Below, piece after piece: positions 49,377 through 57,630 of a DNA stretch of 64,000 nucleotides (positions within the stretch are counted from its first letter, which is position 1; each line of letters opens with the position of its first letter). The DNA is from Pumilibacter intestinalis. GTDB taxonomy: Bacteria > Bacillota > Clostridia > Christensenellales > Pumilibacteraceae. The DNA lies in NCBI RefSeq assembly GCF_943193005.1, contig NZ_CALPCH010000003.1:124001-188000 (forward strand), written 5' to 3'. The translations under genes and the position numbers were made by a program. The notes beneath the pieces are model-generated. The model made no database searches and had not been told where the DNA came from. It was given only the letters and a program-made list of their open reading frames with translations.

Positions 49377-50456
49377 TTACAAATTTTGAGCCTCTATATA
49401 AAGCCGCAAGTTGTTTTTAATGCGGGAGTCGTCGCCGAACGAGAGGGCGAGCCGCGCCTGAATTTCCGCTTTCTTGTACTGCCCGAACTGATAATATGCA
49501 ATGCTCAGCAGGTCGTGGAGCGGTGCGCCCCAAGCGTCGGGCTCGGTTATGTAAGAGAGCTTGCGCTCGGTTATGCTTAGCCCCGCGCTTGCGGCGTAGA
49601 GCACTCCCGCATAGTTGCCGCAGTCGTAAAAGGCGCGGGCAAGTTGCAAATAAGGCTCGCGGGTGTCGGGCGACTCCGCAACCGCTCTTAAAGCCCAACT
49701 TACCGACTCTTTGGAGTTGCCGAGTCGGGCGTAGCATTTGGAAATGTAGCGCATGGATGCGGCGCGTTCGTCCGCCCACACAGCCGACGGCAAGGCGAGA
49801 TGCCGCTTAAGCTCGGTTACGGCTTTGTCGTACATGCCGGCGAACATGTACTCGCGCCCGAGATAGTGGGAGGTGCGGTCGTCGGCGGGCGACTCGCTTG
49901 CCGCTATCTCGAGCAGGGGCAGATACGAGGAGCGCGACTTTTGGTCGTCGGGGTAGTGCGATACCTGCACTCCGTAGGCGTAAGCCGATTTGTCTGCCGT
50001 GCCCGCTTTGGGCACAACGGTTTCGTGCACCGCTCCCCGCCACTCGTAGCCTTTGCGGTGTATCTTTTCCGCCCAAAATACCACTCCGTCGCTCCCGTCG
50101 GCGTTGTGACTCCACACGTAGCGATAAAGCAGGCGGTTGACGTCGGGCGCACTCGCCGCCGTCTTTTCCAGCCCTGCTCGCCAACCCGACTCTAACACCT
50201 CGTCGAGGTCCAAACACACGTAAAAGTCGGCGTCGTCGGGCACGAGGGCAAGGCTCTTGTTGCGTGCCGAGTCGAACCTGAACGGCGATATAATTTCGGT
50301 CTTAACCACAGCGCCGCGCTCGCGCAGCATTTCCGCAGAGCCGTCGGTAGAGCCTGTGTCGAGCACGTAAACGCCGTCGGCGTCGGCTACCGAGTCCATA
50401 AACCTGTTAACGAATTTGCTTTCGTTTTTGCATATTGCGTATACGTAAATTTTCAT
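49377..50456 (-). CDS. Family 2 glycosyltransferase with C-terminal TPR-like helices
   Basis: The 359-residue protein has an N-terminal GT-A domain (IYVYAICKNESKFVNRF, DTGSTDGSAEML and the DxD-like CLDLDEVLESGW). Helical tetratricopeptide-like repeats follow from residue about 190 (YLGREYMFAGMYDKAVTELKR and similar). This is the SunS/glycosyltransferase-TPR type, which can glycosylate proteins or envelope glycans. Collagen-like spore proteins are often glycosylated, and the neighbour encodes one, so it is a candidate acceptor; this is inference. Confidence 0.82.
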   Translation of the reverse strand: MKIYVYAICKNESKFVNRFMDSVADADGVYVLDTGSTDGSAEMLRERGAVVKTEIISPFRFDSARNKSLALVPDDADFYVCLDLDEVLESGWRAGLEKTAASAPDVNRLLYRYVWSHNADGSDGVVFWAEKIHRKGYEWRGAVHETVVPKAGTADKSAYAYGVQVSHYPDDQKSRSSYLPLLEIAASESPADDRTSHYLGREYMFAGMYDKAVTELKRHLALPSAVWADERAASMRYISKCYARLGNSKESVSWALRAVAESPDTREPYLQLARAFYDCGNYAGVLYAASAGLSITERKLSYITEPDAWGAPLHDLLSIAYYQFGQYKKAEIQARLALSFGDDSRIKNNLRLYIEAQNL

Positions 50457-50487
50457 AACATCAATATATGCTCGCTTGCGCGTGCAT

Positions 50488-50516
50488 TTGACAAAATGCG
50501 CGTTTTTTCGTATAAT
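50488..50516 (+). promoter_or_regulatory. Promoter predicting a leaderless gph transcript
   Basis: TTGACA (50488-50493), 17 bp and TATAAT (50511-50516) lie six bases before ATG 50523, so the RNA should start at or next to the start codon. No Shine-Dalgarno is present. Confidence 0.7.
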
Positions 50517-50522
50517 AATCGC

Positions 50523-51176
50523 ATGATAGATACTGTTTTATTCGATTTGGACGGAACGCTTCTCAACACTCTCGACGATTTGTGCGACAGCACCAACTTT
50601 GCGCTCGCCGAGTTCGGGTATCCCGCCCGCACCCTCGAGGAGGTGCGCGGCTTTGTGGGCGAGGGGGTGCGACTGCTCATCGAGCGGGCGTTGCCCGATA
50701 GCGCAAAAGAAAAAACCGACGAGGTACTTGCGGCTTTTGAGGCGCATTACGATAAAAACAAGGAAAACAAAACCAAACCTTACGCGGGCATAACCGAAAT
50801 GCTCGGCGAGGTTTGCGCAAAATACAAAACGGCTATAGTTTCCAACAAGTACGGCAAGGCGGTGGAAGAGCTTAAAAACAAGCTGTTTCCCGCCGTTATG
50901 CTCGGCTTGGGCGAGGGCGGCGGGCGCAAGAAAAAGCCCGCGCCCGATATGCCGGAATACGCGCTCGAAAAACTCGGCTCAAACAAAAAATCCGCCGTAT
51001 ACGTGGGCGACAGCGACGTAGACGTCGCAACCGCACGCAACAGCGGACTTCCCATAATAGCGGTGAGCTGGGGTTTTCGCTCCCGCGCTCTCTTGGAGTC
51101 GCTCGGCGCGGATATAATAATAGATAACCCGCGCGAACTAATGGGGGCGATTGAGAAGTTAAATGTAGAATTATAA
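50523..51176 (+). CDS. HAD-family phosphatase, phosphoglycolate phosphatase-like
   Basis: The 217-residue protein has the HAD motifs: Asp8 and Asp10 in LFDLDGTLL, the SNK motif (AIVSNKYG), a Lys region (GRKKKPAPD) and YVGDSDVDVATA. The cap is of the C1 Gph/PGP type. It should dephosphorylate a small cytoplasmic phosphate ester such as 2-phosphoglycolate, but the substrate cannot be read from sequence. It is transcribed alone from a consensus promoter, apparently without a leader. Confidence 0.87.
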   Translation: MIDTVLFDLDGTLLNTLDDLCDSTNFALAEFGYPARTLEEVRGFVGEGVRLLIERALPDSAKEKTDEVLAAFEAHYDKNKENKTKPYAGITEMLGEVCAKYKTAIVSNKYGKAVEELKNKLFPAVMLGLGEGGGRKKKPAPDMPEYALEKLGSNKKSAVYVGDSDVDVATARNSGLPIIAVSWGFRSRALLESLGADIIIDNPRELMGAIEKLNVEL

Positions 51177-51224
51177 GCCTTTTTGACTCCAAAAAGGCTT
51201 GCGAAAAAGAGTGAAGGGTTTAAT

Positions 51225-51398
51225 GTCATTGCGAGGGCATTTATGCCCGTGGCAATCTCATACATTAGAAAGGTGCAGTGGCTGTACGTGTTCCATGCAG
51301 GGGATTGCTTCGTCGTCCTGCGGACTCCTCGCAATGACAGTTGGTTTCCCCGTGTCATTGCGAGCGAGCTATGCGAGCGCGGCAATCTCAGCCGAGAG
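51225..51398. repeat. GTCATTGCGAG repeats after the HAD gene
   Basis: A full element has left stem GGGCAT/ATGCCC and right stem GTCC/GGAC, and a left arm with stem CGAGC/GCGAGCG follows. The segment ends four bases before the stop of the leftward zinc-ribbon gene. Confidence 0.88.
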
Positions 51399-51401
51399 GA
51401 A

Positions 51402-51746
51402 CTAAAAAATTTGTATTAACGAATAATAATCAGCCATAGAAAGCAAAGCATTGCAAGAAACGGCGTAAATTATAATTACCAAGAATATGGATATCAAACT
51501 TATGATAATTCCCGCGAGTGCGAGTCCGCCATAGTCGCGGTTTTCGTTTTTGGCTTTGTTGTAGCCTATGATACTGCATATCAAGCCTGCCAAAGCAATA
51601 AAGAATGATAAGATGAAACCTACGATTGCTATGGGGTTGGATTTGTCGGTTGCCTTTTTTACATACCCTTCGCCAACGGGGACTCCGCACTTAGGGCACA
51701 CAACGGCTTTGTCGTCAATGGAACTTCCACAATTTTTGCAAAACAC
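51402..51746 (-). CDS. Zinc-ribbon membrane protein (DUF4190-like)
   Basis: The 114-residue protein has an N-terminal zinc ribbon (CKNCGSSI...VCPKCGVPVG) and two membrane helices in its second half (PIAIVGFILSFFIALAGLI and LALAGIIISLISIFLVIII). The start is GTG at 51746, preceded by AGGAGG at ideal spacing. Its promoter has an operator between the -35 and -10, so it is likely repressed by the adjacent XRE protein. Function unknown. Confidence 0.78.
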   Translation of the reverse strand: MFCKNCGSSIDDKAVVCPKCGVPVGEGYVKKATDKSNPIAIVGFILSFFIALAGLICSIIGYNKAKNENRDYGGLALAGIIISLISIFLVIIIYAVSCNALLSMADYYSLIQIF

Positions 51747-51775
51747 AATTTTTCCTCCTGAGTGAATATATAAAT

Positions 51776-51828
51776 ATTATATCTCCCATTATAATGGGAA
51801 GTCAAGTATTTTTCCCATGATTATGGGA
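51776..51828. promoter_or_regulatory. Twin operators and leftward promoter between zinc-ribbon and XRE genes
   Basis: Operator 1, TCCCATTATAATGGGA (51784-51799), is a perfect 16-bp palindrome. Operator 2, TCCCATGATTATGGGA (51813-51828), shares both half-sites and sits 29 bp away. The leftward promoter has TTGACT (51805-51800) and TATAAT (51781-51776) with an 18-bp spacer that operator 1 fills almost exactly, a classic repressor arrangement. Confidence 0.8.
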
Positions 51829-51838
51829 AAATGTTTGT

Positions 51839-52042
51839 ATGATAGGTTTTGGAGAAAGGCTACGTGTTTTGCGTGCCGAAAAGGGAGTAGGACAAATTCA
51901 ACTTGCCAAAGAACTTGACGTCGGCAAGTCGGTAATCAGTTTATGGGAACTCGATAAATGCGAGCCTACGCTATCCAAGTTAATTTCCATGGCGAAATAT
52001 TTCGGGGTGAGTATAGATTATCTTGCGGGACTCGAAGATTGA
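51839..52042 (+). CDS. Small XRE-family (Cro/C1) repressor
   Basis: This 67-residue protein is little more than a Cro/C1 helix-turn-helix: FGERLRVLRAEKGVGQIQLA, then ELDVGKSVISLWELDKCEPT and YFGVSIDYLAGLED. The ATG at 51839 lies ten bases after operator 2, so it probably represses itself and the divergent zinc-ribbon gene. No clear Shine-Dalgarno is seen. Confidence 0.85.
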   Translation: MIGFGERLRVLRAEKGVGQIQLAKELDVGKSVISLWELDKCEPTLSKLISMAKYFGVSIDYLAGLED

Positions 52043-52103
52043 AAGGCGTTTTGCGACAGGAGATTGCAACGCAAAAAAAGAGCAGGGGGTTAGTCTGCTC
52101 TAA

Positions 52104-52330
52104 GCGGGGGATTGCCGCGGGCACTGTGTGCCCTCGCAATGACGGGATAGACCCAAACAGTAGCGCTTTACTTGTCATTGCGAGCGTAGCGAAGCAATCT
52201 CCTACATGGAACAAGTACAGCAACTATTGCTTTCTCTCGGCTGAGATTGCCGCGGGCATAAATGCCCTCGCAATGACGGATTGGTTTCCCGTGGGGGATT
52301 GCCGCGGGCACTGTGTGCCCTCGCAATGAC
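52104..52330. repeat. GTCATTGCGAG repeat cluster before the ABC exporter end
   Basis: A right arm (stem GGGCAC/GTGCCC) is followed by a full element (left arm GCGTAGCG; right arm stem GGGCAT/ATGCCC) and another right arm. No gene is seen in 52043-52412. Confidence 0.88.
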
Positions 52331-52412
52331 GGTTGGGGAGAGTGTGGCGCGGTTTTCCGTGTTATGACCTCTACGCGTAAGCGTGTGGGTTAAGGGCAAC
52401 GCCCTTATCGTA

Positions 52413-54176
52413 CTACACAAACTGACTGTTATACAATTGCGAGTAAAAGCCGCCTTTTTCTATTAGTTCTGCGTGCGTGCCTTGCTCGATTACGTTGCCG
52501 TCGCGCATAACGAGTATTACGTCGGCGTCGATTATAGTTGACAGGCGGTGCGCTATTACAAAGCTGGTGCGCCCTTTCATCATGGCGGCGAAAGCGGATT
52601 GTATTTTGTGTTCGGTGCGGGTGTCTATGTTGCTTGTGGCTTCGTCGAGTATGAGCATGGGCGGCTGGGTGAGCATGATGCGGGCAATGCACAAAAGTTG
52701 TTTTTCGCCCTGACTTATCGAACTGCCTTCGTCGTCTATCACGGTGTCGTAGCCGTTTTTGAGCTTTTGTATAAACGAGTGTATGTGAGCGCGTTTCGCC
52801 GCGTCTTCTATTTCTTCGCGGGTGGCGTTCGGTTTGCCGTAAGCAATGTTTTCGGCAACCGTGCCGCGGAAAATCCAACTGTCTTGCAACACCATGCCGT
52901 AAGAGCCGCGCAGGCTGTTGCGGGTAATCTCGGTTACGGGCGTGTCAGAGAGCAGTATGCGCCCCGACTGCGGGTCGTAAAAGCGCATGAGCAGATTTAT
53001 TAAAGTTGTTTTGCCGCAACCGGTAGGACCTACTATTGCCACGCGCCGCCCGGGTAGCACCGATAAGTTAAGGTCTTGAATTAGCGGGCGGTCGGGGACG
53101 TAGGCGAAATTCACGTGTTCTATTTCTATGCTTCCGTCGCAGTAACTTAGCGCGGGCAACCCGTCGTCGGAGGGCTCTTCGGTTTCGTCGAGCAGTTCTT
53201 TTACTCTGCCCGCCGCCGCCGACGCGGTTTGAAGCTCGGTGACAACGCCCGTAATTTCGTTAAACGGCTTGGTGTATTGGTTGGCGTAGGCGAGGAACGC
53301 GCTTAGTATGCCCACGGTGAAACCTACGTTACCGCTTTTAATCACCATGAGCGCACCCACCACGGCAACAGCCGCGTAAACTATGGCGTTTACAAAGCGC
53401 GTGCCCGGGTTTGTGAGCGCACTGTAAAACATTGCTTTCACGCCCACTTTGCGCAAATCCTCGTTTACTCCGTCGAATTCCGCTTCGGCTATCTTTTCGC
53501 GCCCGAACGCCTTTATCTCTTTTACGCCGCTTAGGGCTTCTTCGCTGAGTCCGCTCAGTTCGCCGCGTTTGGTTTGTTGCAACTTGAACATGTTGTGCGT
53601 GGCGCGGGCAATGAGGTAGGCAACGCAAATGGACACGGGCGTTATAAGCACAACCACGAGAGTTACCGAAAGATTGAGTCTTAGCATAAACACTATTGTG
53701 CCCGCCACTGTGACTATGCCCGAAAACAACTGCGTAAAGCCCTGTATCAGTCCGTCGGAGATTAGGTCGGTGTCGTTCACTACGCGCGAAAGCATGTCGC
53801 CGTGCGAGCGGTTGTCTATATAAGAGAGCGGCACGCGGTTGAGCTTGTTGAACGCCGCGCACCTAAGGTCGCGAACGGTGTTCATTGCCGCTTTGTTGGT
53901 GCAAAGCGAGCCCAGCCACTGAAATACCATAACGAGCGCGATAAGCCCCATGAGTATGAAAGAATAGTGCAGTATCTTTTCAAAGTCTACGTTGTTTTCG
54001 CCTATGATATAGTCTACCGCCTTGCCTATCACCACGGGCGCGAGCAGGGTGGCGGCTATCTGAATAACGCTGAACAACAGCGCGAGCAATATAAGCGGAA
54101 AATACGGGCGCATGTAGCTTAGCACCAAACGGATAGAGCCTTTGGGCGTTTTTGTTTTTGTCTTTTTCGCACTCAT
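52413..54176 (-). CDS. ABC exporter half-transporter, subunit B (canonical Walker B, degenerate signature)
   Basis: The 587-residue protein has six membrane helices (ABC type 1 exporter) and a nucleotide-binding domain. The domain has Walker A GPTGCGKTT, Walker B LILDEATSNID with the catalytic Glu, and the H-loop IAHRLSTI. The signature is SISQGEKQ instead of LSGGQ. With its partner it forms one normal and one degenerate ATP site, as in TM287/288 and BmrCD. AGGAGGGG precedes ATG 54176, which overlaps the partner stop by four bases. The substrate is unknown. Confidence 0.93.
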   Translation of the reverse strand: MSAKKTKTKTPKGSIRLVLSYMRPYFPLILLALLFSVIQIAATLLAPVVIGKAVDYIIGENNVDFEKILHYSFILMGLIALVMVFQWLGSLCTNKAAMNTVRDLRCAAFNKLNRVPLSYIDNRSHGDMLSRVVNDTDLISDGLIQGFTQLFSGIVTVAGTIVFMLRLNLSVTLVVVLITPVSICVAYLIARATHNMFKLQQTKRGELSGLSEEALSGVKEIKAFGREKIAEAEFDGVNEDLRKVGVKAMFYSALTNPGTRFVNAIVYAAVAVVGALMVIKSGNVGFTVGILSAFLAYANQYTKPFNEITGVVTELQTASAAAGRVKELLDETEEPSDDGLPALSYCDGSIEIEHVNFAYVPDRPLIQDLNLSVLPGRRVAIVGPTGCGKTTLINLLMRFYDPQSGRILLSDTPVTEITRNSLRGSYGMVLQDSWIFRGTVAENIAYGKPNATREEIEDAAKRAHIHSFIQKLKNGYDTVIDDEGSSISQGEKQLLCIARIMLTQPPMLILDEATSNIDTRTEHKIQSAFAAMMKGRTSFVIAHRLSTIIDADVILVMRDGNVIEQGTHAELIEKGGFYSQLYNSQFV

Positions 54177-55912
54177 CTGTTCGCCCCTCCTTTTTCGGTT
54201 TTTGTCTGACTGTCGCAAATCTCTTTGTATACCTCGCACGACTCGAGCAGTTCTTCGTGCGAGCCGTAGCCCGCCGCGCCGCCGTCCTCGAGCACGAGAA
54301 TTTTATTCGCGTGCATGAGAGAGAACGCCCGCTGACTTATGAGTATTACCGCGGGGCTAAAGGGCAACGCCTCTATCGCGTGCCGCATTTTGGACTCGGT
54401 TGCGTAGTCGAGCGCACTCGAGGAGTCGTCGAGAATGAGTATTTCGGGTTTGGCGGCGAGCGCACGCGCAACGGTAAGGCGTTGCCGCTGTCCGCCCGAA
54501 AAGTTTCTGCCGCCCCGACTGACTTTGCTGTTTAGCCCGTCGGGCAACTTTTGCACAAAGTCGAGCGACTGCGCCGCCTCGAGCGCGGCGTAAAGTTCTT
54601 CGTCGGTTGCGTTCGGGTTGCCGAACAGCAGATTTTCGCGCAGAGTGCCCGAAAACAGCACCGCTTTTTGCGGAACCAATCCTATTTTGCGCCGCAAATC
54701 GGCAAACGGATAATTTTTTACGTTGACCCCGTTTACGAGTATTTCGCCCTCGGTTGCTTCGTAAAAGCGCGGAATTAAGTTGGCAACGGTGGACTTGCCG
54801 CTTCCCGTAGAGCCTATCACGCCCAAAGTTTCGCCCGAGTTCAAAGTGAAATCGATGTTTTTCAGAGCCTCTCTGCCGCCCGCGTAGTACGCGAAACTCA
54901 CGTTTTTGAACTCGAGCGCAACGCTTCCCTCAATCGGCGCGGGGCACTCGGTTGCCGTTTCCTCTATAGACGGCTTTGTTTCGAACACCTCGTTTATGCG
55001 CCCCGCCGAAGCCGACGCTTTGGTAAACGTAACGGCAAGGTTGGCGGTTACCACGAGCGCGAGCAGAATTTGCGAAAGATAGTTTACGAGCGCAATCACG
55101 TCGCCTTGGCTCAGCCCGCCCGCGTTCACCGTTTTGCCGCCGAAATACAGCACCGCTATAATCGCGAAATTTATAACCGCGTAGGTTAGGGGATTGAGAA
55201 GAGCCGCAAGCGCGGTCGCCTTCACGTTTTTGCGCTTGAGCGAGTCCGCCGACTCGTAAAAGTCGCGTTCCTCGTTTTCGCGATTGGAAAACGCCCGTAC
55301 CACTCTCGCGCCCGAAAGCGTTTCGCGCGTAAGGAGCGAAACCTCGTCGAGATTGTTTTGTATCTTTCTGTAATAAGGCGAGGTGCGCGACATCACTATA
55401 TAAAGTATAACGCTCACTATAACCGCCATTATGAGAAAGATTATGCTTATCTTGGGGCTTATGGATATTGCCATAACGAGCGCGCCCACCACCAAAAACG
55501 GCGAGCGGAGCACAAGGCGTATGAACATCGCAACGCCTACCTGCGCCTGTATGGTGTCGGAATTTATGCGGGTGAGAAGCCCCGCCGCGCCGAAACGGTC
55601 GGTGTCCGAAAGCGACAGCCTGTTTATGTGCCTGTAGAGTGCGCCGCGCAAATTCGTGCCGAACCCTTGGCTCGCCTTTGCCGCCATGTACTGCGCCGTT
55701 ACCGCAAACGCGAGCCCCGCCGCGCCGAGCGCGAGCATCACGCCGCCCATCTTCCACACGTAAGCAGTATCGCCCGCGGTTATGCCTTTGTCTATTATAG
55801 CCGCAACCACGAGCGGAATTATAAGTTCGCCCACCGCCTCGAGCAATTTGAAAAACGGTCCGAGCACCGTCACCGCGCGATATCCGCGCAAAAATCTTAG
55901 CAGTTTTTTCAT
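54173..55912 (-). CDS. ABC exporter half-transporter, subunit A (degenerate Walker B and H-loop)
   Basis: The 579-residue protein has an exporter membrane domain and an ATPase domain with Walker A GSTGSGKST and a normal signature NFSGGQRQR. Walker B reads LILDDSSSALD, with Asp in place of the catalytic Glu, and the H-loop reads ISQRAFSL, with Gln in place of His. These changes pair with the degenerate signature of subunit B, so the noncanonical site of a heterodimer is plain in the sequence. It is the first gene of the leftward pair. Confidence 0.93.
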   Translation of the reverse strand: MKKLLRFLRGYRAVTVLGPFFKLLEAVGELIIPLVVAAIIDKGITAGDTAYVWKMGGVMLALGAAGLAFAVTAQYMAAKASQGFGTNLRGALYRHINRLSLSDTDRFGAAGLLTRINSDTIQAQVGVAMFIRLVLRSPFLVVGALVMAISISPKISIIFLIMAVIVSVILYIVMSRTSPYYRKIQNNLDEVSLLTRETLSGARVVRAFSNRENEERDFYESADSLKRKNVKATALAALLNPLTYAVINFAIIAVLYFGGKTVNAGGLSQGDVIALVNYLSQILLALVVTANLAVTFTKASASAGRINEVFETKPSIEETATECPAPIEGSVALEFKNVSFAYYAGGREALKNIDFTLNSGETLGVIGSTGSGKSTVANLIPRFYEATEGEILVNGVNVKNYPFADLRRKIGLVPQKAVLFSGTLRENLLFGNPNATDEELYAALEAAQSLDFVQKLPDGLNSKVSRGGRNFSGGQRQRLTVARALAAKPEILILDDSSSALDYATESKMRHAIEALPFSPAVILISQRAFSLMHANKILVLEDGGAAGYGSHEELLESCEVYKEICDSQTKTEKGGANR

Positions 55913-55956
55913 TTTTTCAACGCCTTTTTATGATGTTTCTAAAATCTTGCGTATGT

Positions 55957-55985
55957 ATTTTATCATATTCTTTGCGCTTTGTCAT
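55957..55985 (-). promoter_or_regulatory. Promoter of the ABC exporter operon
   Basis: Reading leftward, ATGACA (55985-55980), 17 bp and TAAAAT (55962-55957), about 45 bp before the start codon. Confidence 0.55.
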
Positions 55986-56038
55986 GTTTTTAGACCGCTC
56001 TTATAATATATAGATATTGCGCCCGTTTCGTGCATACC

Positions 56039-56080
56039 CCTAATGTGTGATAAACGCAAGCGTTTTTATCACCGATTAGG
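56039..56080. promoter_or_regulatory. 42-bp imperfect inverted repeat upstream of a double-HTH gene
   Basis: CCTAAT-GT-GTGATAAACGC faces GCGTTTTTATCAC-CG-ATTAGG, with a two-base length difference in the A/T runs. It ends at CATAAT, a possible -10 that lies seven bases before ATG 56093. It is a likely operator, perhaps shared with the divergent ABC exporter. Confidence 0.65.
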
Positions 56081-56092
56081 CATAATATTTGT

Positions 56093-56539
56093 ATGGTGAA
56101 GAGCGAATATGAGAGAATTACGTCGAATTTTGCCGAAAGTTTGCAAGAGCTTGCGGCGGATGTAAATATAGGCGAGCTTTCCGCGAGCGTTAATATAAGC
56201 GTTCCCGTTATTTACAGGTATTTGCGCCGAGAGTCGGTGCCGTCGCTGTGCAACGCGATTGCCATAGCAACGCATTTCGGTTGCTCGCTGGATTTTCTTT
56301 TCGGGCTTACCGATAAAAGGCAGTCGCTCGGTAAAAACGCGCCGCCGTTTTGCGAGGCGTTTCGCGGCATATTGAAGGAGAGGAATTGCACGAGGTATCG
56401 CTTGCAAAAAGATACGGCGATACCGAGCCAGAGTATAGACGATTGGTATGCGGGGAAGAGAGTTCCCGCAGTGCCCAACCTAATCAAAATAGCAGAGTAT
56501 TTGGGTTGCACGCTCGACGAACTGACGGGCAGGGGATAA
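56093..56539 (+). CDS. Regulator with two XRE-like helix-turn-helix domains
   Basis: The 148-residue protein has two Cro/C1-like units. The first is around residues 15-65 (VNIGELSASVNISVPVIYRY, then HFGCSLDFLFGL). The second is around 85-146 (ILKERNCTRYRLQKDTAIPS, then LIKIAEYLGCTLDELTG). Tandem HTH domains suit binding to the long inverted repeat just upstream. It is divergent from the ABC exporter operon, which it may control. No Shine-Dalgarno is clear, so a leaderless start is possible. Confidence 0.75.
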   Translation: MVKSEYERITSNFAESLQELAADVNIGELSASVNISVPVIYRYLRRESVPSLCNAIAIATHFGCSLDFLFGLTDKRQSLGKNAPPFCEAFRGILKERNCTRYRLQKDTAIPSQSIDDWYAGKRVPAVPNLIKIAEYLGCTLDELTGRG

Positions 56540-56559
56540 ACCGCGCGGCGGCGTAAAAT

Positions 56560-56589
56560 TTGACAAATGGGCGCGGGGTGTGATAAAAT
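56560..56589 (+). promoter_or_regulatory. Promoter of the ArsR-like regulator
   Basis: TTGACA (56560-56565), an 18-bp spacer and TAAAAT (56584-56589), followed by AAAGGGG and ATG 56608. Confidence 0.65.
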
Positions 56590-56607
56590 ACGAAAAAGGG
56601 GTGCGCT

Positions 56608-57537
56608 ATGGCTGAAAGAAATTTCTATTTGCAGATAGACGAGGAGGACGAGCTCGACGATATCGTGCAGGCGCTCGGCGCAAAAGTGCGGCGAAAAATC
56701 ATGTGCTTGTTGCGGTCGTCTTGCTATTCGGTTGCCGAGCTTGCAAAGCGACTGGATTTGCCCATATCCACGGTGTCGTTTCACTTAAACATATTGCGAA
56801 AGGCGGGATTTATAAGCGTTACCACCAAAAAGAACACGCGCGGCAACGCCAAAATAATCGCAAGGCAAATCGACAATTTTTCGTTGAGTTTCAATACCGA
56901 CAACCAAGGCCATTACAGCCGACAGTTTTCGCAGGAAATTCCGCTCGGCAGTTTCACCGACGCGTGCGTAACCGCGGGTTGCGGCATGGCGAGCGAAAAC
57001 GGCATAATAGTTGCCGACGATATGCCCGGCGCGTTTTTCAGTCCCGAGCGCAGAGAGGCGCAAATAATATGGTTCAGCAAAGGATACATAGAGTACCGTT
57101 TGCCCAACTACATGCTTAAGGATAAAAAGGTAAACGCCGTAGTGCTCAGCATGGAGCTGTGCAGCGAAGCCCCCAACTATCGCAACGATTGGGAAAGCGA
57201 TATTACGTTTTGGATAAACGGCACGGAGGTGGCAACCTACCTCTCGCCGGGAGATTTCGGCGGCAGGCGCGGGCGGTTAAATCCCGATTGGTGGTCGGAC
57301 TACTCCACGCAGTTCGGCAACATGAAAACTCTGCGTATAACGCAAGACGGCGTGTTTTTGGACGAAACGCGCACGGATTGGCGCACAATAGACAAACTGA
57401 AACTACAGCAGGGCGATTACATAACTTTCCGAATAGGAATAAAGGAGGACGCCAAACATCAGGGCGGACTCAACCTGTTCGGCGAGAAATTCGGAGATTT
57501 CTCGCAAGGCTTGCTTTATATGGTGGATTACTGCTGA
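56608..57537 (+). CDS. ArsR-type winged-helix regulator with large C-terminal sensing domain
   Basis: This 309-residue protein has an ArsR-like N-terminal winged helix (residues about 18-85: LGAKVRRKIMCLLRSSCYSV, then AELAKRLDLPISTVSFHLNI and LRKAGFI). A beta-rich domain of about 200 residues (AQIIWFSKGYIEYRLPNYM, WWSDYSTQFG) looks like a ligand-binding jelly roll. Such regulators commonly flank sugar ABC operons. It lies just before an importer operon whose promoter carries two palindromes, so it probably controls that operon. Confidence 0.75.
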   Translation: MAERNFYLQIDEEDELDDIVQALGAKVRRKIMCLLRSSCYSVAELAKRLDLPISTVSFHLNILRKAGFISVTTKKNTRGNAKIIARQIDNFSLSFNTDNQGHYSRQFSQEIPLGSFTDACVTAGCGMASENGIIVADDMPGAFFSPERREAQIIWFSKGYIEYRLPNYMLKDKKVNAVVLSMELCSEAPNYRNDWESDITFWINGTEVATYLSPGDFGGRRGRLNPDWWSDYSTQFGNMKTLRITQDGVFLDETRTDWRTIDKLKLQQGDYITFRIGIKEDAKHQGGLNLFGEKFGDFSQGLLYMVDYC

Positions 57538-57544
57538 ATATCGG

Positions 57545-57572
57545 GCGACGTCTTTATATAGGCGTCGCTTTT
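57545..57572 (+). terminator. Terminator after the ArsR-like gene
   Basis: GCGACG and CGTCGC form a six-bp stem with a 12-base loop, followed by TTTT. The stem is short. Confidence 0.5.
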
Positions 57573-57630
57573 GATTTCTTCAACTTTCATGTAACTAAAA
57601 CGGGAATTTATACAAAATTTCCAAAGGGTA

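Noticed and set aside
52391-52407. Terminator of the ABC exporter operon (TAAGGGC/GCCCTTA hairpin)
   Set aside because: A 7-bp stem exists but no T-run follows on the minus strand, so termination there is not supported.
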